Assembly (NCBI GenBank): GCA_008933995.1
Contig: WARS01000007.1
Coordinates: 186,001 to 250,000, forward strand
DNA length: 64,000 nucleotides
Origin: Datnioides undecimradiatus
Lineage: Eukaryota > Chordata > Actinopteri > Lobotiformes > Datnioididae
Direction of reading: 5' to 3'
In this document: positions 22,836 to 34,070 of the stretch, in pieces
Layout of the letters: every line of letters begins with the position of its first letter
How positions within the stretch are numbered: the stretch's first letter is position 1
The notes under the pieces: model-generated
Databases searched by the model: none
What the model saw: only the letters and a program-made list of their open reading frames with translations
Told to the model about the DNA's origin: nothing
Program-made: the position numbers and the translations under genes

Positions 22836-23636
22836 TCAGATTTTTTTCTCTAAAACAGCTGAAACGTGAACAGGGTGGTGTTTAGTGTGACTGTCATGTT
22901 TCATTTCATTTTTCAATCTGGTGATGAAAGGGTCCTGATTCTTTAAATACAGCATTTACAAATAGATTGCAGACAATTACAATGCAGTTAAAGTGTTTCC
23001 ATATCAACTGTGTTCTCAATGACTTAAATGAATTTTGCAGAACATGACCAGAACACGTGGATCTCACCTGAATGCGTCTTTGCTTTCTGAAAAGATCTTC
23101 ATGTTACACTTTTTTGTTCTTATAAGTAAAACTCCTAACAGGCCTGTAGCAGGAATCAAGACTGTTTTTTTTTTTTTTACAAATTCTAAAGTATGGGTTA
23201 ATAAAGACGCCAGATGTGTGTTTTCTAGGTGTATGATTTAGACATAGATCTGTATGATTTAAAACACACCATGTTACACACTAAAGGGTCTGTAAAATGC
23301 AAAAACCAAGTACCCACTCTCATTATACAAACATACACAGACAGACACACAAACGTACACACACATTCTCTATAATCCTCTAGTCCCCCCCTCCACTTCC
23401 CAAACAGACAAACACATTACACAAATGAAAAACAAGTGAGAGGCTGGAGGAGAGGCAGGGTGGAGGAGGAGGAGGGAGGCAGAGTGAGATTTTATTTAAG
23501 TGTTCTTGTAAGCCATCTAAGATATTAATGTTGCAAAGCTACTTATCAATATTTAAGAACATAAAAGGAGTGTGAGGGCGGAGGTGGAGTGTTGTGTGTG
23601 GGGAGGGCAAACCAGGAGGGACCTGCACTCTTGAGG
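22836..23636. other. Non-coding stretch with a poly-T run and purine-rich patch
   Basis: Includes T14 at 23165-23178, CA-rich words near 23330-23365 and a GGAGG-rich patch at 23440-23485. No exon was recognised. Confidence 0.6.
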
Positions 23637-23682
23637 TGTGTGTTTTTGTGCGTGTGTGTGTGAGTGCGTGCGTGTGTGCACG
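23637..23682 (+). repeat. GT-rich imperfect microsatellite
   Basis: GTGTGT interrupted by TTT, GCG and GAG units. Confidence 0.85.
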
Positions 23683-23819
23683 CACACCAGAACCACAAAA
23701 CAACAATGAGAGACGAGATGAGGTCTCTCTGACAGTTAGAGAAGAGGAATTGCTCGGTCTCTGTCCCACTAAAAGCTTTAACACGCCCGCAAACATACAC
23801 ACACACACACATACTGAAA

Positions 23820-24489
23820 GTGCACGCTGTTAAGTGATGGTCAGGATGGTAAATACAACTGCTAATGCCCCATAACCACAACATACTTATTTTATGTTGT
23901 GGTTAAAATGCACTGATTTATGTATTTATGTATGTGCAGTACATACTGTACATACTGTTTATGGCTGGTGTGCACATGCATACATATGTTTAATGTACAC
24001 AGTCAGTCTGCAGTACTTATATTTACACGTCTGGTTTAACCCCGGAACGTGTCCTCTATAAGAGTTTACTCATACCTTTGTCTAATTGTATTCGAGGAAC
24101 AAATCAAATGTATATAATGTAACTAAAATAGTGATTTGATCTGACGGGGTTTTAAAGTCTGTATAGCAAACTAACTGTTAATTTCAATATAGTTCAACTG
24201 AAATATTGAATAAGGAAAAACAAACCAAGAAAGACAAAGTGAGAATCATCGAGATTTCATTAATCAGTGATTTGTTTCAGTAGAAGTTCCACTGCTCAGC
24301 TCTGTTTGCTTTATTTACACAAGAGCACAAACAGAAACACCTGAATCACCTTTCCTTGTGCTTTCATACTGTATATATTTTATAGGACAAAAGAAAAGTA
24401 TTTTTTAAGCTCCACTCCTATTGTGTCTTGTGGCGTTTACTGTAATTATGACTTTTAAGTATTGATCCATACATAATTTCATCTATTCA
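23820..24489. other. Non-coding stretch, nothing recognised
   Basis: AT-rich sequence with overlapping TGTA/TACA words near 23915-23995. No repeat family was recognised. Confidence 0.5.
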
Positions 24490-24765
24490 AATTTGATTAA
24501 GGGTGATCAGCCAGGCCACATATTATATAAAACCATGCTTGCCCCACAATGGCCTTTAACCTGTTGTAGCCATCGGGGCCATATTATCCTGCAAGTTGTG
24601 TGTTTTGGATGTCTGTTAACAAAACCTCTGTTGACATTTGAAAAGAACGAGGTTGAGGTCTATTTCGATTCATTTGTTCTCCTCCTCCTGTAACGATGCA
24701 GGAGGTGTGGGAGATGTTGATGGAGGCCAACAGCTCAGCATGATCCACTGACACATATTAGCCAT
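24490..24765. other. Candidate conserved non-coding element
   Basis: Repeat-free complex block with GGTGATCAGCCAGGCCACAT, CCACAATGGCCTTTAAC and CCATCGGGGCCATATTATCC. The words AATGGCC and GGCCATATT can pair across about 24 bases. It has no significant open frame. Confidence 0.35.
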
Positions 24766-24769
24766 CTTA

Positions 24770-25410
24770 ATCTCCCTGACTCCTCTAGGAGTTAAGTTGC
24801 ATCAGTTAGTGTGGGACAACTCACACCTTTATTGGTGTAACTGGTACATGAACACACAACATAAAGCTTGCAGAGGTCTACTCAGAGCACATGGTGATAT
24901 GTGTATGGGTGGGGTATTTTCATGGTTGGAAAACACTGTCTGACATTATCATGTACAGTTTATATATTCCCCCATGACTCTTCAATAAAGCTTTAGGATG
25001 TTTACACTAAGAGACAGTGAATCTATGTTTATTATACAGTTGCATCATTTTATTGTATATTTGTTTTCCTAAGAAACTTTAGGGTTTCTAAAAGATTGAC
25101 GTGATTGGATTGACTGACTGACTAAAAGGTTAATTAACGTAAAACTGGATATAGACATTCATATAAAAACTAATTATATAAAAAACTAAAATAACTTGTT
25201 ATTCAGAACATGTCATAAAATAAAGAGACCTTCCTACCTAAGCACTCTCCCTCTTACCTCTTTGACGCATTTAACTCCATGCCAACCATCTTTCCATCCA
25301 TCCAAACCTCCATCTTCTCTGCGCTTCAGTCCCTCCCTAAACATTAGAAATCATCAGGGAGGGTGACGAGAGGTCTGCTCGCAGGAAGAGGCTAAAGCAC
25401 TGCAGCCTCT
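24770..25410. other. Non-coding stretch, nothing recognised
   Basis: Plain AT-rich sequence. No family was recognised. Confidence 0.5.
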
Positions 25411-25417
25411 CTGGAGA

Positions 25418-25441
25418 GGGGGAGAGGGGGAGAGGGGGAGC

Positions 25442-25444
<3 letters not shown>
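25418..25444 (+). other. G-quadruplex motif
   Basis: Four G-runs (G5 at 25418-25422, G5 at 25426-25430, G5 at 25434-25438, G3 at 25442-25444) are separated by three 3-base loops (AGA, AGA, AGC). This fits the canonical G3+N1-7 rule with short, equal loops. Confidence 0.9.

Positions 25445-25480
<36 letters not shown>
25445..25480 (+). repeat. (AG)18 microsatellite
   Basis: A perfect AG run directly after the G-quadruplex motif. Confidence 0.95.
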
Positions 25481-25482
<2 letters not shown>

Positions 25483-25700
25483 ACACAAGAAAAATCCTTT
25501 TCAATTCTCCTCTCATCAAATAAAAAATAAACCAACAAAAAGCTCCTTTGTCCAAAAAACTTGAACCCTGCATTTAGTGTGTCTGTGTGTGTATCTATAT
25601 ATACATACATATACACACAAGGGACAAAGACATTAAGAAGAAGCAGCATGAACAACACTCCGCAGGTGTTTGCCACCTCTGCTGCTCGAATACATTAAAA

Positions 25701-25701
<1 letters not shown>

Positions 25702-25740
<39 letters not shown>
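25702..25740 (+). repeat. (CA)n microsatellite
   Basis: About 19 perfect CA units. It forms a convergent pair with the (TG)n array at 25853. Confidence 0.97.
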
Positions 25741-25742
<2 letters not shown>

Positions 25743-25851
25743 ACCTCTGGACAGTGTTCTGTCTTCCTGTGTCTTCCCATGTCATCTCTAGTGTTACACA
25801 TCCAAAACACTCTCTGAACACAAACCATAAATGATGGCTGCAGGGTGGAAG

Positions 25852-25852
<1 letters not shown>

Positions 25853-25898
<46 letters not shown>
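25853..25898 (+). repeat. (TG)23 microsatellite
   Basis: Perfect TG run, complementary to the CA array 112 bases upstream. Confidence 0.97.
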
Positions 25899-25899
<1 letters not shown>

Positions 25900-25900
<1 letters not shown>

Positions 25901-26995
25901 AGAAAGAATCACAAAACAGAAAAAGAAGGAGAAAGATTTTGTGGGTGTGTGAATGGGAGAAAGTGTGTGTGTATGTGTGTATTATGACCCTAGGCAGGGG
26001 TAGATGGATGGGTGTTCTGCCCTCCCTGCAGGGGTGCAGGCACGCTTATTTACACAAAGCACCCTTAGGTGTGTAGGTGTATGTGCGTATGTGAGCATGT
26101 TTGTGTGTGATACGAGCCTCCGAACTTACAGAGAGCAACGCCCACAAACACAAAAATATTCATTTTTACGCTCCCTCTCATTCCAGGTAAACATGCAAAA
26201 CACTGAGAGGAAAATAACTTCAAACCTACTAAATGTTTAAAGATAAGAAGAGCCAGGTACCTCCATAGACACAAACCTAAAACTGAACCTGATACCATGC
26301 AGCGTTTAGTGCTTTGCTCAAGGCAGGGCTGCACTAACACTACAGCAGCTGGACTTTTGAACTTGTTTTTTATTGTTTGACCTAAGTTCACCAGTTTGGT
26401 TTGAACTTTTACTGTTCTAAAGTTAAAATATCCCCATACGAGCAAAAGAGATATTTTAGAACTACAGAGAAGCCCGGAGGGTGGAGGCTGTAATAACAAC
26501 AACTTAATGCCCGCAGTTTGGGAATGCACTGTCAAGTGTCAGGGTACTTCTCCAAATTTAACGGCTACACTTTAGCTACAATTGCAATGGATATCCAGAG
26601 TCCCAAGCCCATGTGGAACCTTTCCGGAGTGCACTGTAAACTCATCATCTGCATGTTATTTGGCAATAACACAAAAACTCTTACTCTATTACAAAGGACA
26701 TGGGCTCATATTCAAACCTCCTTGTGTTGTTGCTGACCACTGAGCATCCATTCAGTCACAGTGATAAATAACCAGCTACTACACTCTTTTTTAGCTACAT
26801 CAGAGTCCCAGACAAGACCTGGAATTGAAATTGTTCTCAAAGCAGTGCTTTCAAGCTGTTGCGGCACTGATGTTTGCCTCTAAGAAACATTCAGAGGATA
26901 ACACTTATAATCAGCTTGCATGAAAACTCTGCAGCACTTTCACTGGCTGACGCACACTCTCCAACACCCAGACGGTGATGTGTCGGTGATAATCT
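25900..26995. other. Non-coding stretch, nothing recognised
   Basis: Mixed sequence. The 156-codon minus-strand frame at 26065-26535 shows no motif and ends in CA-repeat-like His/Thr residues. It is treated as chance. Confidence 0.5.
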
Positions 26996-26999
26996 CTTT

Positions 27000-27480
27000 G
27001 AACAAAGACTGTGCTACTGTGTTCTCTTTAGAGTTTGTTAAATATTCATCCCTGCAGACTGTTATCATTATTACATCTTAAATTTTTAGCATGTTTGTTG
27101 CACATTCAACCGCAGCTTCTAGGCCTTTTTTTAATGAATAAATAATTTGAAGATTCTTTCGAGCAGCAAATAAAAACACTGTATTTACTCTCCAATAGTG
27201 AGTGCTCTGTTTTCTTTTTTTAAAATTTGGTTATTTACATAATCAGGACTTCCACCTGTGATTAATATTCAATGTGGAGTCTGTTTCCAGCTGTTTAAAT
27301 AAATCCGAATCACTGAAAATATCTTTCGCAATTCAACGGCAGCTCTCCTGGTTTAATGTATGCTTGAATAACAACCCTGTCTGTTTTTATGCTGTATGTG
27401 AGACAAATTTGTTCTACGTCCACAGCACCGCATTGATTTGCCTCTAAAAGGTGAATAAATTGTGTATGCATTTTATAGAA
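27000..27480. other. Candidate conserved non-coding element(s)
   Basis: About 480 bases of repeat-free AT-rich but complex sequence with many homeodomain-type words (TTAAATATTCATC, TTTAATGAATAAATAATTTG, TGATTAATATTCAATG, 'TCTTTCGCAATTCAACGGCA'). No open frame exceeds about 60 codons. This texture is common in developmental enhancers of fish. Confidence 0.35.
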
Positions 27481-27849
27481 ACATAAAAATCCATGCCGCT
27501 GTTTACAATGCCTGCTGCTTCTGTAAATCAGAGTGTGATCAATGTGTGTATTGACTCATCCATCGCCAGCCTGTGAGTATATATCTTGTGCATGTGTGCG
27601 TATGTGCATCTGTGGTAATAGTGGATGTGTATTTGGAGACACTGTGCATGAGCAATGATGGAGTTTGCATGTTTACATTATGTTTGTGCAACTTTTCTTG
27701 CTTTTTCCAACTTTTCAGTGTGTGTGCGTGTCCCCATGTGTTACTGAATGGTGGCAAACATGCACGCTGTTGTTCCCGTGTTTATTTGTGCGTGTGTCTT
27801 TTCAGCCCTCCAGCAGGGTCATTTCTGTATTGACAACCTGCTTGTCCCT
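27481..27849. other. TG-rich non-coding stretch
   Basis: Loose TGTG/TGCG words. Nothing else was recognised. Confidence 0.5.
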
Positions 27850-28065
27850 GTCATACAGAGAACATGAGTAGAAAGGCCATTCTCATTTAGCCTGATAAAG
27901 CGCCTGTAGCGTCATAACGACCTCTAGCCATTTATAAATCATACTTTAACATGAGGGAGATGGACCTCTAACCGCTGACTGATTGCCGAATTGATCAAAA
28001 TTACTCATTCATGAATCAAGTGTTTTTGCAGCACGCTGAGCACAATCACACAGCGTTTTAAAAGG
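27850..28065. other. Candidate conserved non-coding element
   Basis: Complex block with TTTAGCCTGATAAAGCGCC, 'CCATTTATAAATCATAC', CTGATTGCCGAATTGATCAA and TCATTCATGAATCAAG. The words TTTATAAATC (posterior HOX-like) and TCATTCATGAA (POU-like) stand out. No repeats. Confidence 0.4.
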
Positions 28066-28540
28066 TGAGATGCTCTGGTGGGAAATAACACGGTGGTTAT
28101 GGTACGATAAATATTGGAGTAGTTATATTTTGGCTGATCTTTTGCTTCATGTCGTTAGGACTTTATTCCAGTGTATGAGTCTGCAACTTATCATTTTACA
28201 TTCTTTTCCTTTTATTTTCATCCTTTCCTTTTTTTTCTCAAAACCCTCTCCTTCTTTTTTCCCCAACTGCCCCCCTTTTATCAATCTGCATAGGAACAAT
28301 CAGCAGCTCATGTTTACTGATTCGCCCAATCAGGTATCAGTCCTCCCCTGAGGTTCAAGGTCCCCATTGAGTGTGTGCATGCAGGTGTGTGTGTACGTGT
28401 GTTGTGGACAAAGGGGGAAAATTCCTGGGTGAGTCGAGCAGAGCGTGTTGATCGATCCTCTGCAATTACCAGCCAATCGAAATGTGATTTATTTCCCAAG
28501 GAATCATTTCAATATCAAGAGAGCCAGCAAGAGGATAGGA
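28066..28540. other. Non-coding stretch, T-rich patches
   Basis: Contains a T/C-rich patch at 28195-28275 and unique sequence to the right. No feature was recognised. Confidence 0.5.
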
Positions 28541-28541
28541 G

Positions 28542-28543
<2 letters not shown>

Positions 28544-28589
<46 letters not shown>

Positions 28590-28622
28590 GTGTGTGTGTG
28601 TGTGTGCGTGTGTGTGTGTGCG
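28544..28622 (+). repeat. (GT)n microsatellite, long, with GC interruptions
   Basis: About 39 GT units interrupted by three GC units. The Cys/Val open frames here are translations of the array. Confidence 0.97.
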
Positions 28623-28644
28623 CAGGGGGAGCTCCTTGTCAATA

Positions 28645-28995
28645 AACTACCACTTACTTCTCCATTCTTTTTCTTCCTGTGTTCTTCTTTCAACCTTCTG
28701 CTCCTTCTTCCTCTGCTTTTTCCTTTCTTCCTCTCACCCCCTCCTCTCCACCCACAGCCCTTTGTCTTCCTCCCTAACTTTGTACTCTACCTCTCCTTTT
28801 TTCATGCTTCTTATAATTCCATGCTCATACTGTGGACTTTTTCCTTTTTGTATCCATTACCCATCCTGGCCTCCTCCAGTCTTGCCTGTCTCCACCTGCC
28901 TTTCATGATTCTCACCCATTATTGCTCCTCCTTTACTCCACTGACCCCTCCTTTCCTCCCTCGGCCCCTGTCCAGCCCTCCCTTCCCTCCCTGAC
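28645..28995 (+). repeat. Polypyrimidine-rich low-complexity tract
   Basis: T/C-rich plus strand (TTCTTCC, CTCCT, TTTCC words). The 177- and 148-codon open frames (28375-28908, 28548-28994) run from the GT array into this tract and are not genes. Confidence 0.75.
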
Positions 28996-29169
28996 TGCTC
29001 CCCTGTGAGGCTATCATTCTGAGGCCTTGTCAATATGATCAGTCAACCAAACAAAAAGACCAACTGACCAATTGAGGTATTTTGACTCTTAATCCCCCCC
29101 GCCTTCCCCATCACCCCCCTCCTCTCTCCTTTTCACTACCACCTCCTCCCCTACTCTCCTCCTCTCTTT
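28996..29169. other. Short unique stretch and CCCCTCC-rich patch
   Basis: Unique AT-rich sequence at 29030-29085, then a C/T-rich patch at 29093-29172 that leads into the candidate element. Confidence 0.5.
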
Positions 29170-29362
29170 TTTTGCACTTAATTAAGTCGCCAAGTGGCTG
29201 TCAGGAATAATTTTTTGCTGCGGCACGGGGCCGAGGGCCGCGGTGGACTTGACATTTGATAATATTGCGTCTCCACGTTGATTGAAATTGATTTTAGGGG
29301 GGAGAGAGGCCCCCTGCTCGCCGCCGCCGTGATCGTTTGACAACTCTCAGCCAATCAGCCCC
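29170..29362. promoter_or_regulatory. Strong candidate ultraconserved-type non-coding element
   Basis: An abrupt change from low-complexity DNA to a dense complex block. It starts TTTGCACTTAATTAAGTCGC and includes AAGTGGCTGTCAGGAATAAT, a CpG-rich core (GGCACGGGGCCGAGGGCCGC), TTTGATAATATTGCGTC, GTTGATTGAAATTGATTTTA and a CpG run GCCGCCGCCGTGATCG, then CCAATCAG. The mix of AT-rich homeodomain/PBX-like words (TTGATTGAAATTGAT) with preserved CpGs, and the absence of an open frame, is the pattern of vertebrate ultraconserved regulatory elements. I cannot name the locus. No alignment was available. Confidence 0.45.
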
Positions 29363-29429
29363 AAGGACAGCCCGTGGACCCCCACGTCTTTGGCGTGGCA
29401 ACTCATATTCCTACGAGTGATGGCTGGGC

Positions 29430-29462
29430 CTGCTTTTGTGTGTGTGTGTTTGTGTGTGTGTA
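29430..29462 (+). repeat. Short imperfect (GT)n
   Basis: GTGTGT with a TTT interruption. Confidence 0.8.
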
Positions 29463-29622
29463 TGAGCAGGAGCACGCCCGTGTGTGCTGAGGTACCAAGG
29501 GTCGGACATGGAGTACCGTCGCAGGGTCATGGAACTGGCAGTCACATTTCCCATAAATCAGCTGGGCAGTACCAAGTGAAAAACGTGTGCAAGTCTACAC
29601 GTGCGCACAAGACTGTCCACTA

Positions 29623-29624
<2 letters not shown>

Positions 29625-29669
<45 letters not shown>
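29625..29669 (+). repeat. (GT)n microsatellite
   Basis: About 22 perfect GT units. Confidence 0.97.
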
Positions 29670-29670
<1 letters not shown>

Positions 29671-29829
29671 ATGTCTCTCTGCAAGATTACTCTGTGTATG
29701 CAGCTGGCTTTGAGGAAAACCAGTAACACAGACACACACAGACATTTTGTTTGGTGTCTGTATTCAGCAACCTCTGCCCCCTTCAGCTACGTTTTCCCTC
29801 ACTAGCTAATAGAGGGTATAATGTTAGAT

Positions 29830-30115
29830 GCAAATGACTGTTTTAATTGTTGCCTTATTAGCAAGGAGTGGGGGTATTAACTAAAGAACATCATGATGAA
29901 ATGCCACTCAAAAGCAACTGCAGTCGGAATCAATCAGGGCAATTAATTACAAACAAGAACACCACCATCAGTGTTTCCATAATGTTTACAATCAGACTCT
30001 GCAGTGCTCTCACGTCACTCTTCTCTTAGACTGCAGGCCGAGACCTGAAAAAAGTGGCAAGGCCTCGTTTCCTGTATGGCTCCCCACCATGTTTACTGCT
30101 ATCTTTTTATGAGTG
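29830..30115. other. Candidate conserved non-coding element
   Basis: Complex block with AATCAATCAGGGCAATTAAT, TTTCCATAATGTTTACAATC and 'GTGGCAAGGCCTCGTTTCCT'. TGTTTAC is a forkhead-type word. No repeats or frames. Confidence 0.3.
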
Positions 30116-31594
30116 GTTGTCCCAGGGCAAAACTTAATTATTTTTTTTTGTTGTTGTTTTAAAAGATAAAGTATTTTGGAGCAACCTGCCTAAGGAGTAT
30201 AGACTGGGAAAGCTGTGCTTTAAATTACTTGAAATGTTGATTTAATTAGTTTTGACCAATTTTATTCTCAGTGTAGTGGATGGATTGTTTGGTTTTCAAT
30301 TATAATTATATCGGGCAGAGTCTTTTTTACTGTTTATCTTATTGACACTTATTTATTGTTATTTTAACATGCTTTGTAATGAAAAATGCAATGCTGATAA
30401 GCAGAACAGCATCAAGCAGCAGCATCAAGTTATTAATGTAATTGTTTATTGAACCAAAACTTTGGAAAGTATTGCATATCTGTTAAAATGTTTGTCATGA
30501 AATACACCAAATATAAACTGCTGATTTTCTTTTTTAAGTTGGACAATATGGAAAATCAATCTGTGAAATATGGTCACAACGCCCTTTCTGTGCCTGAGTT
30601 AGGACACTGAATAATGGCCAGGACTGTGGTAAAATAACTAAATAAATATCAATATGCCATTAAGCTCTATTGATTATTACATATTACACACAGTATAACA
30701 TGTTACATAGTGTATTATTGAAAATATTGACAACTGCATCTAGTAACGTGCACAAACATTGAAACATTAACTTTCATTTCATCTGTTCTGGGAGTATTAG
30801 ACCTTATTAGACCTATACAGACTATCAGTCATTTAAACAATATGATGCCCATAGACACTCAGAGTTAAACTTAACTGGATTCAGATGACTCAGCTGCCCT
30901 TGACCTGATACTTCTATATTTACTTGAGTCATTTCGTGTCGTATTGGATGTGCAGATGGATGAGAAATTAAAGGAAAAATCTGAATGAATGAGTGGAGTA
31001 ATGTGACAAATGCAAATGCTTTCATACAGGAAATGAGGGGTCGATGAATGTGTGATGAGTTAGATGAGTTCATGGTGTATATACCTCTGTGGAAATACCC
31101 TAAAACTGTCACAAACCCTCCAGTAACATTTTAATCTCTAGGACTGACTGCTGTTTTCAGCACCCCACCCTAAACACTGCACATTTATTTGTGTATAAGT
31201 CCCTAGCTAATACCCATTCAGTGTTTTGCATTCTCATTTGCTCCTGTTTTAATTGGGTTAAGGGTGTCACTTGGTGTGTCTCTGTCTGTCTCGGAGAGCC
31301 GTTCCATATTCCTGATGAGGTTCTGTCTTATAACCCCCTTTTTCAAGCGCTCTAATCGCCTCTCACCGCTCCAGGCAACAGACAAACTGTACCAGACACA
31401 CACAGAGGGGAAATTGCTTTTATTTTGGAAGGGGGCTTGTCTAAATTAATTGTGATTTTTTTTTATTCACCAACAGTTAACTACAACGTTTGCTCTGGTA
31501 ACATGGCCTAGATACTCTCAATAGCAGCATGAGAATGCACAGAGGTGGTTTCACAGCTATGGCCAACTTTACACCCTCCAGTCTAATGTCATGA
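30116..31594. other. Non-coding stretch, nothing recognised
   Basis: About 1.5 kb of AT-rich sequence. A slightly more complex, GC-richer patch lies at 31255-31400. No repeat family or exon was recognised. Confidence 0.5.
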
Positions 31595-32063
31595 CTGTCA
31601 GGATCAGTTAGTTGTCGAGTGTCTGTTGTTAGGCTTTTCAGTTCAGCTCTGTCTTTGTCTTGTCACTTCCTGTTTTATTTTGAAGTCTGTGTCTTACCCC
31701 TGTCTTCCTGTCAAGTTTCCCGCCTGTGTGATTGGATTCCCCGCCCTAATGTGTCTCACCTGTGTCTCATTGTCTTCCTCATGTATTTAAGCTGTGCTCC
31801 CCATTCCTCCTGTGCCAGATGGTCTTGTCGTGTAGTCGTAAGCGTTTCAGCATTTATTCCTTCCCTGAGTGTTCCCTGTGTGTGTGACCCTGTTTTTGTA
31901 TTCTTGGATTTTGAGTGTTTTGCCTGTTGGATTTCGGTACCTTCGCCTGACTAGTCTGAATTACCTGGTTTTGACCCTGCTTGTAATAAACGACCACTGA
32001 GCCTGCCAACCCCTGACTCCTACACTGTGTCCGCCTGACTCGTACCCTGATAATGACACATGA
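31590..32063 (+). mobile_element. Candidate solo LTR with 5-bp target-site duplication
   Basis: The segment 31595-32058 is flanked by CATGA at 31590-31594 and CATGA at 32059-32063. Its ends are near-perfect inverted: TGTCA (31596-31600) and TGACA (32054-32058). Inside, a TATA-like TATTTAA (31784-31790) and a polyadenylation signal AATAAA (31985-31990) are placed as in an LTR, about 200 bases apart. The GC content and the CTGTC/CCTGT-rich texture differ from the AT-rich flanks and recall fish Gypsy-type LTRs. No internal coding region follows, hence 'solo'. The alternative is a non-autonomous LINE or SINE family. The short open frames in it are chance. Confidence 0.6.
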
Positions 32064-33444
32064 AGCCCTGATCAGTCTGTGGTCATTCCCCAAAACACAA
32101 CCGTATATGTACTGCACTGTGCAAGCAGCTTATTATGATTCACATCTTATGTTATCATTAGGTGGCAACCTCTAGAGTTCCTATGACTGTACTTATAATG
32201 ATGAATTCTAATGATGGATAAATGGGTGGATGGATCGGTCAGTGAAGCACTGTCACCCAGGAGACACTGTTTACATGACACATTGAATCCAAAGTTAACG
32301 CTAACTTATTCTAAGTTGTGCACGTAACTGGTGTAACGCACAACAGGTAACATAGTTTATATATGAAACATTTGGAGTAAAACTAATGTACTTACTGTAA
32401 TCTACCCACAGGCTCAAAACAGAGCAAAACTGTATATAGTTCACTTAACATTACTTAACATTACTCAGATGTTTAGCACTTATCACTGCTGCTGTCCAGT
32501 GGTCATAAACATGATAAAGCAATGTTTATTCTCTCTCATTTATATATAAAGACATGAGGCATGTTTACAATGCTGGAGACAGGAGGCAATCATTTGTAAA
32601 GACAGGATAAATAAAACAATAGTTCTTGGTTCTTGATGCAGCTGCTTGAAATAAGCATGTGGAAAGTAAATTAGAAGCTCCCGATTTTCTTTTTCTTTCA
32701 GAGTAGCTCCGCTGCTTTCACCTGATGCATGCCAAGATAAACTACAGCCTGACTGAGGGATGGATTTGACTCAAGACAGCCTTGTCATTTGTTCAAACTG
32801 TTGGCTTTGCTTTTGACTTTAGCAAAGATCTGTTGTGGCTATGATGATAATGACTTGTCTCTTGAGAAGCAAGAGGAAGTGGTGTGATGTTGTTAAATAG
32901 TCACATTTTTCGGCTACTACCGCTGATCACGGCTATTCTAGAGAATGCTTGTGAAGCCAACAGATGTGCTGCAAAAGTCCCAGAGGAGGCTCCCTGGTCT
33001 GCTTAGCTTAAAATATGCACCAAGCCTATTTTTGACAGAAGCTGTGTCAAGCTGCACAGAGGAGACTGAGCTGCACAGGAAGTCAGGCACAGCAGAAAAG
33101 GCAGAGAGGTCAATTTTCAAAATAAACTTGTGTGGACTCAAGATTAAAAAACAAAACAAGAAACAGAAACAGCACAGCCACCTCAACCATGATAGAAGAA
33201 CACAAAAGGAAAGATGATCAAATCAACAACATTAGTCCAAATGTTCTGCTTCTTGTTGGGTATGAAGATGTAAAGAGAACGTAATGAAACTTCATCACAG
33301 GTGCAACATCAGACAGAAACTGCATGAAATAACCCAGCACTGCCATTCATTTACATGAAACCAGTTAGTGTAGCTTGAGTGCGAATGCAAAGAGGGCTTC
33401 AGCAGAAATGATCGTGGACCAACTTCAACTGCAACCCAACTCAA
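32064..33444. other. Non-coding stretch, nothing recognised
   Basis: AT-rich sequence with overlapping opposite-strand frames at 32938-33217 that have no motif. No repeat family was recognised. Confidence 0.5.
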
Positions 33445-33472
33445 ATCTATCTATCTATCTATCTATCTGTCT
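33445..33472 (+). repeat. (ATCT)n tetranucleotide microsatellite
   Basis: Six ATCT units, the last followed by GTCT. Confidence 0.95.
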
Positions 33473-34028
33473 GCTCATTCTGAAGATTAAAGAATCCAAC
33501 TTTCAGACCACACAGTGCTGTTTGTATTCCTACTACTACTGACCACAGTATTTCCCATAACATAATCATGTTGTTTTGTTTGCTTCAACTAAACCAAACA
33601 TTTACTATCGACTGAACCAGACCAGATAATGCTTATGCTGGTTTGTTTTGGAATGCAATGACAGGCTACCTTTAAGGGCTTACTGTGGCTCACTCCAAGA
33701 TTTTTTAGTTATGTTTAATTGACTCAACTTTAAGTGTGTTGTTAACATTTCTTTACAATGAAAATGTCTTTTTTTCCCTCCTGTTTGGTTTCTTTCATTC
33801 TCCCTTCAGCCTCCTACGCCAGCATCACACTCTTCTTTGCTCTCTCCTCTCTCCATCCCCTGTCATCCTGCCTTCTGCTCTCCCCTGCTTCCCCCACCCT
33901 TGTCCCTCTCCACTGCTCAGCCTTCTTGTCCGACAACCCAGCTATTAACCTCTGGTCTCTTGTCTCTACTCCCATCACCGCTGCAGTAATTAGGAGGTCA
34001 ATCCAACCCTCCTCTATCATTTACCTTG
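33473..34028. other. Non-coding stretch, pyrimidine-rich to the right
   Basis: Unique AT-rich sequence, then a C/T-rich patch at 33765-33930 that ends in GCAGTAATTAGGAGGTC. No exon was recognised. Confidence 0.5.
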
Positions 34029-34061
<33 letters not shown>

Positions 34062-34070
34062 AACACACAC
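34029..34070 (+). repeat. (CA)n microsatellite
   Basis: About 20 CA units with two AAA interruptions. Confidence 0.95.

Noticed and set aside
26065..26535. 156-codon minus-strand frame
   Set aside because: No motif or splice context, and the C-terminus is derived from CA-type words. It is a chance frame.
28375..28994. Long open frames of 177 and 148 codons on the plus strand
   Set aside because: They consist of Cys-Val repeats from the GT array followed by Phe/Leu/Ser-rich text from a pyrimidine tract, with no domain and no conserved start.
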